From JARLFX01 sp036404255 (GTDB taxonomy: Bacteria > Acidobacteriota > Terriglobia > Terriglobales > Acidobacteriaceae): 12,204 nt of DNA. The position numbers and the translations under genes are program-made. The stretch is from assembly GCA_036404255.1 (NCBI GenBank), contig DASWOP010000069.1, positions 1 to 12,204 of the forward strand, in the 5' to 3' direction. The notes under the pieces are model-generated. The model ran no database searches, was not told the origin of the DNA, and saw nothing but the letters and a program-made list of their open reading frames with translations. Position 1 is the stretch's first letter; the number at the start of each line of letters is the position of its first letter. Of this stretch, positions 1-5,509 are shown piece by piece.

Positions 1-21
1 GGTGGGCGCATCCTGTTCTAG
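1..21 (+). CDS. Possible C-terminal end of an upstream gene
   Basis: Frame 1 reads six codons (GGRILF) and then TAG at 19-21, 17 bases before a perfect terminator hairpin, which would fit the end of a gene lying left of the window. Frame 2 also stops before the hairpin (TAA at 35-37), so the frame is not certain. Nothing can be said about function. Confidence 0.25.
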   Translation, partial: GGRILF

Positions 22-38
22 CCTGCCGCCGGCATAAG

Positions 39-68
39 AAAAGCCCCTTCCGTGTGGAAGGGGCTTTT
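39..68. terminator. Bidirectional rho-independent terminator
   Basis: The perfect 12-bp stem AAAAGCCCCTTC (39-50) / GAAGGGGCTTTT (57-68) has a 6-base loop. It ends in a T run on the plus strand (65-69) and equally on the minus strand. It lies 26 bases beyond the stop of the minus-strand GvpL/F gene and just after the presumed end of the upstream plus-strand gene, so it can serve both converging transcripts. Confidence 0.9.
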
Positions 69-94
69 TGTTGAAGCGTTGAAATGGTTGAACT

Positions 95-832
95 TTAGTT
101 GGCTGGCGAGTGGCGCTGTACGAAGTGGTACGGCGGCCAGGGGCCTGAGAGCTGCATGGAGCAGTCCTTCATCTCCAGGGTGGCGCTTGAATACTTGTTC
201 TGGTAGCGCTCGATGGTCTTGTTGTCGATCAAGTGGGCGATATCGAGCAGCATCTTGCCGGCATCCGTCCGGCGGCAGGTTATCTCTTCTGCAAGAGGCA
301 GGAACATGCGGTGCATCTGCACGGAGAGTGCCCGTGCGCGCGATTGCCGTTCGCGCTGGCGGCTTGCGCTCTCACGCAGGCTGCTCAGGTATTCCTTGCC
401 GACGCAGTTACCGTCTGGGGTGCGCAGTTTGCCCGGACACGTATCGTCTACCAGCAGCTTGATGTGCATCTCCGCCTTGCCGCGCAGACGTTCTACGTTG
501 GCCTGGAAGTGGCGCTGGTTCGAACGGACGGAGCGGCGCAGAGCGTCGTCATCGTGGAAGACCGTGTTGAAACGGAAGGGAAGTACGGTCGATAGTTTGA
601 AGCAGTCAGAGATCACGCGTGCGTGGTCCCGCTGCGCCTGCTGGTTCATCTTTTCTGGTGTGGCTTCTGCCGGATCATGCTCGGAAACTACAACGGCAAG
701 ATCGCTGGCGGGGAAGAGAAAGACCTGGTTGCCCAGAACGCCGGTAACGTTGACGAGTGGAACTGGCCTGCGATGCCGTTCCAGTTCAGGAAATGCTGCT
801 TTCTCTGCAATACAGTAGGCATACCATGCCAT
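95..832 (-). CDS. GvpL/GvpF-family gas vesicle-type protein
   Basis: This 245-residue protein belongs to the GvpL/GvpF family, whose known members are accessory proteins of gas vesicle assembly that bind the shell protein GvpA. Family features are visible in order: an N-terminal MAWYAYCI strand; TVLPFRFNTVF at residues 82-92 followed by a helical stretch ending VERLRGKAEMHIKL (113-126), the family's central motif; a charged Arg/Glu-rich helix around 148-172; and the C-terminal LSGPWPPYHFV (228-238), typical of the family end. The start at 832 is preferred over an in-frame ATG at 865 because the family begins with this motif and a GGAG lies 10 bases upstream. No gvpA, gvpN or other gas vesicle gene is in the window, so this is a stand-alone copy whose role here is unknown. 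Family call is firm; gas vesicle function is doubtful. Confidence 0.87.
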   Translation of the reverse strand: MAWYAYCIAEKAAFPELERHRRPVPLVNVTGVLGNQVFLFPASDLAVVVSEHDPAEATPEKMNQQAQRDHARVISDCFKLSTVLPFRFNTVFHDDDALRRSVRSNQRHFQANVERLRGKAEMHIKLLVDDTCPGKLRTPDGNCVGKEYLSSLRESASRQRERQSRARALSVQMHRMFLPLAEEITCRRTDAGKMLLDIAHLIDNKTIERYQNKYSSATLEMKDCSMQLSGPWPPYHFVQRHSPAN

Positions 833-965
833 AGGACTTACGCTCCACACTCGCCGGCAGTTCAACCGCCTGGTCTATTCTTAGTCCCTTACTCGTTCAA
901 ACTGGCCCAACCAAAGGCCCGGAGTTCAACTACTGTAGCCAGCATTTTCCACCGAGTCGATGCAG

Positions 966-995
966 ATACTATTCCCGCGAATAGACGATTGGCAA
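966..995 (-). promoter_or_regulatory. Possible promoter of the GvpL/F gene with an inverted repeat
   Basis: On the minus strand TTGCCA (995-990) and TAGTAT (971-966) are 18 bases apart, giving a leader of about 125 bases before the gene. Between and overlapping them is the inverted repeat CTATTC-CCGC-GAATAG (969-984), placed where a repressor could bind. The rest of the 272-bp gap (833-1104) shows no supportable gene. This is a motif match only. Confidence 0.3.
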
Positions 996-1071
996 GACGA
1001 TTTAACGGAATCTTTACCGGAGAATGGGCCTTTGCGTGCTACGGACACTGCATGGGGTGATCTGGGTCACC

Positions 1072-1116
1072 AAAAAGCCCATTTCGGGCGGGTTTGGCCG
1101 CTGGCTAGGGCTTTTT
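1072..1116 (-). terminator. Terminator of the cupin gene, overlapping its stop codon
   Basis: Read on the minus strand, GCCC-GAAAT-GGGC (1089-1077) followed by five T (1076-1072) makes a short terminator. A larger fold is also possible: GGGCTTTTT at 1108-1116 is the exact complement of AAAAAGCCC at 1072-1080, enclosing 27 bases that include the cupin stop codon (1105-1107). Confidence 0.65.
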
Positions 1117-1602
1117 ATTCAAGGAAAAGATGAAGTATGTCGCCGGCACCGTGCCTGCATTGCGGAAGCCGTGCATCTCGTTGGGGGCGGTGTAGCCGAC
1201 GCTGCCGGGCGTCAGCGTGGTGTGCTTATCGCCCACGATAAAGTCGATGGTGCCTTCGCGGACCAGAATGAACTCCACGTGCGGATGCTGGTGGGCGGCA
1301 TGCGGCATCGCGCCCGGGGCAATGGTGGTCTCATGCAGCTCCACCAATTCGCCGCCGTTCACCGGCACCGTGCCCTGCAGAATGTCGTGCGTCGGCGCGC
1401 CGCCGTCAGAGTAGCGGAGCGGCATCTGTTCAAAGACGAACGCTTTGCAATGGTCCAGCGGGGTCTGTAGCTTGTTCTGGCTCTTGCCGGGGGTGGTGGA
1501 GGCGGTGCTCCCACTCTGTGCGGCGGCGGTGCCGGAGATTCCGAGCGCGGCCAGCGCTAGTCCAAGGTCGAGGCATGCGGTACGACGGCTGATATCGCTC
1601 AT
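1105..1602 (-). CDS. Exported cupin-domain protein
   Basis: This 165-residue protein has an N-terminal signal sequence and one small beta-barrel cupin domain. The signal has SRR at residues 5-7, a hydrophobic Leu/Ala core to about 24 and an AAA-Q cleavage site near 28; the twin arginine suggests Tat export, but the motif is incomplete. Cupin motif 1 is seen around 97-117 (HQHPHVE then G, probable metal ligands H104, H106, E110) and motif 2 around 133-148 (PNEMHGFRN, ligand H144). All four classical metal-binding residues are therefore present. Substrate cannot be told from sequence: single-domain cupins of this kind include dioxygenases, isomerases and sugar-binding proteins. A low-complexity Ser/Thr/Gly linker (29-46) separates signal from domain. 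The ribosome site is weak (AAGATAGC). The gene is divergent from the PerR-like regulator, 128 bp apart, so both could share an operator. Confidence 0.85.
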   Translation of the reverse strand: MSDISRRTACLDLGLALAALGISGTAAAQSGSTASTTPGKSQNKLQTPLDHCKAFVFEQMPLRYSDGGAPTHDILQGTVPVNGGELVELHETTIAPGAMPHAAHQHPHVEFILVREGTIDFIVGDKHTTLTPGSVGYTAPNEMHGFRNAGTVPATYFIFSLNKKP

Positions 1603-1678
1603 GGGCAGCTATCTTACGCTGGCGGCGGCCTGCTGGTGAAGGGGGTGTGGGGGCGTCTCGATTCCGGGGATTCACCCA

Positions 1679-1707
1679 ATCATAATTGCCATTTGACAGG
1701 ATAGTAA
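1679..1707 (-). promoter_or_regulatory. Possible cupin promoter facing the regulator promoter
   Basis: On the minus strand a good -10 TATGAT (1684-1679) lies 17 bases after a poor -35 TTACTA (1707-1702). The -35 overlaps the 13-bp palindrome at 1703-1715, so a protein bound there could also affect the cupin gene. Weak evidence. Confidence 0.3.
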
Positions 1708-1722
1708 TAATTACTGTTTACT
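1693..1722 (+). promoter_or_regulatory. Promoter of the PerR-like regulator and catalase
   Basis: A perfect -35 TTGACA (1693-1698) is followed by TTTACT (1717-1722, spacing 18); GTTTAC (1716-1721, spacing 17) and TACTAA (1719-1724) are alternative -10s. Any of these puts the transcript start within a few bases of the ATG at 1731. The bases before this ATG (1716-1730) contain no Shine-Dalgarno sequence, so the message is probably leaderless. No separate promoter is evident before the catalase gene, so this one likely drives both. Confidence 0.6.
1703..1715. promoter_or_regulatory. Fur/PerR-type operator palindrome
   Basis: AGTAATAATTACT is a perfect 6-1-6 palindrome lying between the -35 and -10 of the regulator promoter. 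Its TAAT-N-ATTA core is the same as in the known PerR and Fur boxes. The position implies repression by blocking RNA polymerase, most simply autoregulation by the adjacent Fur-family protein with de-repression of catalase under peroxide. Confidence 0.6.
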
Positions 1723-1730
1723 AACTTTTC

Positions 1731-2165
1731 ATGGCTGCCTCACTCACCTTCCGCGAACTCTGCAATGCGCACGGCATCGCCGTGACGCATCAGCGCCAGG
1801 TGCTCTATGAGGTGATGCAGAAGCTGCATGGCCACCCCTCTCCGGAGGAGGTTTACGACGCCGTCAAGAAGCGTATTCCGGCTATTTCGCTCAATACGGT
1901 CTACAAAAATATTCACCTGTTCATCGAGAGTGGCGTATTCAAGGAGATGAGCATGCACCACGGCACGTTGCGCGTGGAGATGAACTCACACGATCATCAT
2001 CACCTCGTCTGCTCGCGCTGCAAGGCGATCAGCGACATCCCCGATCAGGACCTGAGCAGAATGCTCGGCCTCAGGGCCCCGCACAAGCGCCTCGCTGGGG
2101 GCTTTCAGATCCAGCGCCTCGCGATCGACGTCATCGGCCTCTGCGCAAAGTGCCAGGCCACCTAA
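1731..2165 (+). CDS. perR: Fur-family transcriptional regulator, PerR-like
   Basis: This 144-residue Fur-superfamily repressor has an N-terminal winged helix (about 5-80, with recognition region SLNTVYKNIHLFIESGVFKE at 53-72) and a C-terminal dimerisation and metal domain. Aligned with Bacillus PerR, the regulatory metal ligands appear as H35, E83 (Asp in Bacillus), H89, H91 and D102. The Asp at 102 is the PerR type; iron-sensing Fur proteins usually have Glu there. Two CxxC pairs (C94/C97 and C138/C141) would hold structural zinc. PerR proteins lose repression when peroxide oxidises the iron-ligand histidines. The catalase gene directly downstream on the same strand and the operator-like palindrome in the promoter fit a peroxide sensor controlling its own operon. 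Assignment as PerR rather than Fur is inference from the ligand set and context. Confidence 0.88.
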   Translation: MAASLTFRELCNAHGIAVTHQRQVLYEVMQKLHGHPSPEEVYDAVKKRIPAISLNTVYKNIHLFIESGVFKEMSMHHGTLRVEMNSHDHHHLVCSRCKAISDIPDQDLSRMLGLRAPHKRLAGGFQIQRLAIDVIGLCAKCQAT

Positions 2166-2212
2166 GATTTTCCCCATAACCGCAATAGCAATCGCACCAA
2201 GGAGTAAACATC

Positions 2213-3757
2213 ATGGCTGACGAAAAGAAAGTTGTTCCTCCGCAAACTGACGATGCCCGAAACCAGGTGCTCACCAGCAATAGCGGACGTCCCGTAGGCG
2301 ATAACCAGAACTCCATCTCCGCCGGCCCACGCGGCCCGCTGCTGATGGAGGATTACCTCCTCTTCGAAAAGATGGCGCAGTTCAACCGCGAACGTACTCC
2401 CGAGCGCGTCGTCCACGCCAAGGGCTCCGGCGCACATGGCCACTTTGAAGTCACCAACGACATCACGAAGTACACCTCGGCGAAGCTCTTCTCCAAGGTG
2501 GGCAACAAGTGCCCGCTCTTTGTTCGCTTCTCCACCGTCGGCGGTGAAAAGGGTTCGGCGGATACCGCACGCGATCCGCGCGGCTTTGCGGTGAAGTTCT
2601 ACACCGAGCAGGGCAACTGGGACATGACCGGCAACAATACTCCGGTATTCTTCATCCGCGACCCCCTCAAATTCGGCGACTTCATCCACACCCAGAAGCG
2701 CGACCCGCAGACCAACCTGAAGTCCGCCACCATGATGTGGGATTTCTGGTCGCTCTCACCGGAGGCGATCCACCAGGTCACCATTCTCTTCTCCAGCCGT
2801 GGGACGCCGGACGGCTACCGCCACATGAACGGTTACGGCTCACACACCTTCTCGCTCATCAACGATAAGAACGAGCTCTTCTACTGCAAGTGGCACTTCA
2901 AGACGGCGCAGGGCATCAAGAACCTGACTGCGAAGAAGGCGGAGGAGCTTGCCGGAACCGATCCTGACTATGCGCAGCGCGATCTCTTTCACGCCATCGA
3001 GAAGGGTGACTTTCCCAAGTGGAACGTCAAGATCCAGATTATGCCGGAGGCCGAGATCGACAAGTTCAAATACAACCCCTTCGATCTCACCAAGGTATGG
3101 CCGCACAAGGAGTATCCGTTGATTGATGTCGGCGTGATGACGCTGGACCGCAACCCGGAGAACTATTTTGCCGAGGTCGAGCAGTCCGCCTTCAACCCAG
3201 TCAACATCGTCCCCGGCATGGGCTACTCGCCGGACAAGATGCTGCAGGCCCGCCTGGTCTCTTACCCGGACGCGCACCGCTACCGTATCGGCACCAACTA
3301 CGAGTCGTTGCCCATCAACGCCCCCAAGTGTCCCTACTACAACTACAACCGCGACGGCTCCATGCGCTTCGACGGCAACTTCGGCAAGCTCCCCAACTAC
3401 GAGCCCAATTCGTTTGGCGCGCCCAAGGAAGACCCGAAGTACAAGGAGCGTCCGCTGGCCCTGCACTCTGATCAGGCGGCTCGCTACAACCATCGTGATG
3501 GAAACGATGACTACACCCAGGCAGGTGATCTCTTCCGTCTCTTTGACGATGCGGAGAAGAGCGCACTGGCGGAGAACATCGCCGGCTCGCTTGGCCAGAC
3601 GCCGGAACGCATCCAGAAGCTGACGTTGTCGCACTTTGCCAAGTGCGATCCCGACTATGCCGCCCGGATCGAGAAGGCCCTGAAAGCCAACGAGCACCCG
3701 GACTGGGCGCACGGCCCCAACGAGGCGGAATCAGCCGAGCGCAAACCCGAAAAATAA
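2213..3757 (+). CDS. katA: Monofunctional heme catalase
   Basis: Catalase turns hydrogen peroxide into water and oxygen using heme b in the cytoplasm. The 514-residue length fits the small-subunit, NADPH-binding clade rather than the 700+ residue large catalases. The active-site signature FNRERTPERVVHAKGSGAHG spans 57-76 with distal His68; GNNTPVFFIRD at 140-150 carries the distal Asn; RLVSYPDAHR at 347-356 gives the proximal heme ligand Tyr351 with Arg347. All catalytic residues are present and there is no export signal. The start is supported by AAGGAG (2199-2204) eight bases upstream. It follows the PerR-like gene by 47 bp with no intervening terminator or clear promoter, so it is probably co-transcribed and induced by peroxide. 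Two hairpin terminators follow the stop. Confidence 0.97.
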   Translation: MADEKKVVPPQTDDARNQVLTSNSGRPVGDNQNSISAGPRGPLLMEDYLLFEKMAQFNRERTPERVVHAKGSGAHGHFEVTNDITKYTSAKLFSKVGNKCPLFVRFSTVGGEKGSADTARDPRGFAVKFYTEQGNWDMTGNNTPVFFIRDPLKFGDFIHTQKRDPQTNLKSATMMWDFWSLSPEAIHQVTILFSSRGTPDGYRHMNGYGSHTFSLINDKNELFYCKWHFKTAQGIKNLTAKKAEELAGTDPDYAQRDLFHAIEKGDFPKWNVKIQIMPEAEIDKFKYNPFDLTKVWPHKEYPLIDVGVMTLDRNPENYFAEVEQSAFNPVNIVPGMGYSPDKMLQARLVSYPDAHRYRIGTNYESLPINAPKCPYYNYNRDGSMRFDGNFGKLPNYEPNSFGAPKEDPKYKERPLALHSDQAARYNHRDGNDDYTQAGDLFRLFDDAEKSALAENIAGSLGQTPERIQKLTLSHFAKCDPDYAARIEKALKANEHPDWAHGPNEAESAERKPEK

Positions 3758-3764
3758 CCCTGGA

Positions 3765-3789
3765 AAAGCCGGGTCGCAAACCCGGCTTT
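3765..3789 (+). terminator. Terminator after catalase
   Basis: The perfect 10-bp stem AAAGCCGGGT (3765-3774) / ACCCGGCTTT (3780-3789) has a 5-base loop and begins 8 bases after the catalase stop. The T run is short (3787-3789), so termination may be partial, which would explain a second hairpin just downstream. Confidence 0.75.
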
Positions 3790-3813
3790 CCGCATCCAAT
3801 CTTTAAACACCCG

Positions 3814-3858
3814 GCCCACCTTTTGCACTTCCCCGCAGAAGGTGGGCTCTTCCTTTTC
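3814..3858 (+). terminator. Second terminator after catalase
   Basis: GCCCACCTT (3814-3822) pairs perfectly with AAGGTGGGC (3839-3847) around a 16-base loop, followed by the pyrimidine-rich tract TCTTCCTTTTCC. It stands in tandem with the hairpin at 3765-3789. Confidence 0.65.
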
Positions 3859-3901
3859 CAGAGCATTTTTACTGTTGATGTGATGATTGTGGCGCTGCTT
3901 T

Positions 3902-3936
3902 AAAGCGGATTCCGCGCGCTGCGCTTCGGAATGACA
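3902..3936 (-). repeat. Dispersed intergenic repeat, copy 1
   Basis: Read on the minus strand this begins TGTCATTCCGAAGCGCAGCG and continues into GCGGAATCCGCTTT. It shares the TGTCATTC(C/T)G...AGCG...GAATC pattern with copies at 9945-9972 and 12044-12073. All three copies lie between genes. No mobile enzyme is attached. Confidence 0.6.
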
Positions 3937-4081
3937 AATAAGGGAATTTGCTCCGGGCTTCTGCCTCACGAGTTCCCGGGGACCGCCCATGCTCCACTCT
4001 CTGGCCCGTCCCCCCTTACGGCGTTCGCAGATTGCACTGCACCCAAAATCCCATCCGCCCCGTCTAAAAATCATCCCCACG

Positions 4082-4107
4082 GCGGCAGACAACCCTGCCG
4101 CTACAAT
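4082..4107 (+). promoter_or_regulatory. Weak promoter with inverted repeat before the propeller lipoprotein
   Basis: TACAAT (4102-4107) is a fair -10 about 38 bases before the start codon. Directly before it is a perfect 7-bp inverted repeat, GCGGCAG (4082-4088) / CTGCCGC (4095-4101), which covers the -35 position; no proper -35 is visible. Such a promoter would need an activator or another sigma factor. Low certainty. Confidence 0.25.
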
Positions 4108-4145
4108 CGATGTGCTGGTTTATTTGCAGGAAGCAGGGAAGAATC

Positions 4146-5399
4146 ATGAACATCCGCACCATAGTTCGCAGCCGGCAGGGCGCCGTTCGCATTCTCGCGC
4201 TCTGTGTTTCCCTCACTTCCACAGCTCTGCTCAGCGGCTGCGCGGATTTCTGGAAGCCCGTCACGACCACCACTACTACGACTACCGGCAGCGGTACGAA
4301 CCTTGTCTACGTCGGCAAGAATGCCTCCAGCCAACTGGCTGGGTATGCAATCGGCGCAGGCAGCCTGACCGCGGTCAGCGGATCGCCCTATTCTCTGTCG
4401 TCTCCTGCTACCGCACTCTCCATCAATCCGAAGAACACCTTTCTCTACATCGGAACCGCCAGCGGGATCTATGGATATTCCATCGCGACTGGCGGTGCGC
4501 TGACCGCACTCAGCAGCGGCGCAGCCCTTGCCTCCGGATACCCGGTCGCGTCCATGGACGTATCGCCAGACGGCAATTGGATCGCCGTTCTGAGCAACAC
4601 TCTCACGCAGGGAATCTACGTCTATCCGCTGAATACCAGTACGGGACTCTTCAGTACGGGCAGTGAGACCACGCTTGTGCCGGGCAATGGCGTCCCTGTT
4701 ACTGGGAGCTGCAGCCCCGTAGCGCAGTCCATCAAGTTCTCACCGCTGGAGTCGCAACAGGCTACCACCGTCGTTGCCGCGACCTTTGGTTGCGGCGGGG
4801 TTGCAACCTACACCTTCAATAACAGCACCACCAGCGGTGGTGTACCGGCGTATGTCGCCTACCTGGCGCCAACCGCCGCGACCATCAGCTATAACGGTCT
4901 TGCCTGGACGACGAACGGCACCTCGCTCTTCGTTGCGAGCGGCGGCACGGACAACGAGATCCTTCCCTTTACGGTCGATACAACCGGCGGTACGATCACT
5001 GCCGCTACCCCAGCGCAGGCGGTGGGTACCAACCCCACCGCGATCTCCTTTAGCAAGTCGCAGAGCTACCTCTACGTGACCAATGCAGGCAATCTCACCA
5101 CCCCGGGCAGCACTGTGAGCGGCTACGCGGTCAGCATCAGCAGCGGCACGCCCACCTTTACGGCGCTGGCAAATGCTCCCTACGCGACGAACGGCAACTC
5201 TCCATCCGCCATTGGGTATGACAACAGTGGAGCTTACATGCTGGTTTTGAACCAGACCGGACCGCCAGACCTGCTGCAGTACACCGTGGATACTACCAGC
5301 GGTACTGCCGGTCGCCTCTACGTCACGGCCAGCGTCAGTACCGGTCTCAGCGCTCTCACTACCGCGGTTGGCGGTACCGTTCTGGTCACCACCCACTAG
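4146..5399 (+). CDS. Lactonase-family beta-propeller lipoprotein
   Basis: This 417-residue protein is exported and lipid-anchored: a basic N-terminus, hydrophobic core at about 13-29 and lipobox LSGC with acylated Cys32. An eight-Thr spacer (40-47) follows. The rest is made of repeated blade units such as NLVYVGKNASSQLAGYAI, FLYIGTASGIYGYSI, DGNWIAVLSNTLTQGIYVYPL and SYLYVTNAGN...VSGYAV, the style of the seven-bladed lactonase/YncE-like propellers (6-phosphogluconolactonase fold). In acidobacteria such proteins are common in the envelope and few have a tested function; actual lactonase activity is not implied. The ATG at 4146 is chosen over an in-frame start at 4110 because it gives a normal signal peptide and has AGGGAAG just upstream. 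The composition (Gly, Ser, Thr, Ala) is typical of a secreted beta protein. It is followed by another predicted lipoprotein on the same strand. Confidence 0.85.
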   Translation: MNIRTIVRSRQGAVRILALCVSLTSTALLSGCADFWKPVTTTTTTTTGSGTNLVYVGKNASSQLAGYAIGAGSLTAVSGSPYSLSSPATALSINPKNTFLYIGTASGIYGYSIATGGALTALSSGAALASGYPVASMDVSPDGNWIAVLSNTLTQGIYVYPLNTSTGLFSTGSETTLVPGNGVPVTGSCSPVAQSIKFSPLESQQATTVVAATFGCGGVATYTFNNSTTSGGVPAYVAYLAPTAATISYNGLAWTTNGTSLFVASGGTDNEILPFTVDTTGGTITAATPAQAVGTNPTAISFSKSQSYLYVTNAGNLTTPGSTVSGYAVSISSGTPTFTALANAPYATNGNSPSAIGYDNSGAYMLVLNQTGPPDLLQYTVDTTSGTAGRLYVTASVSTGLSALTTAVGGTVLVTTH

Positions 5400-5430
5400 T
5401 CCGGTACACGCTTTGTATTGCAGTAACGGG

Positions 5431-5439
5431 TGGTATGCT
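5431..5439 (+). promoter_or_regulatory. Possible extended -10 promoter of the SH3 lipoprotein gene
   Basis: TGGTATGCT fits an extended -10 (TGnTATnnT); upstream TTTGTA (5412-5417) is a poor -35 at 16 bases. The in-frame ATG at 5435 lies inside this -10, which is one argument for the downstream TTG start at 5510. Confidence 0.35.
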
Positions 5440-5509
5440 CTGGGTACGCACCGTTCTTTTGCGTACGTGTAACCGTCCATTTGCGAACACCAGAGAGGCC
5501 ACACAGCAG

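Larger units (their letters stand above)
3758..4145 (+). other. Intergenic region, catalase to lipoprotein
   Basis: These 388 bases hold the two catalase terminators, one copy of the dispersed TGTCATTC repeat (3902-3936) and, near the right end, a possible promoter for the next gene. Positions 3940-4075 show nothing recognisable. Reading frames crossing it lack protein-like composition and recognised motifs. Confidence 0.6.

Noticed and set aside
213..818. Plus-strand ORFs opposite the GvpL/F gene
   Set aside because: The minus-strand frame carries all the family motifs; plus-strand frames are Arg/Ser-rich shadows.
2840..3712. 290-residue minus-strand ORF opposite the catalase
   Set aside because: It lies wholly within the catalase gene, whose protein is complete and motif-rich; the opposite frame is open because of GC-rich codon bias and shows no family motif.
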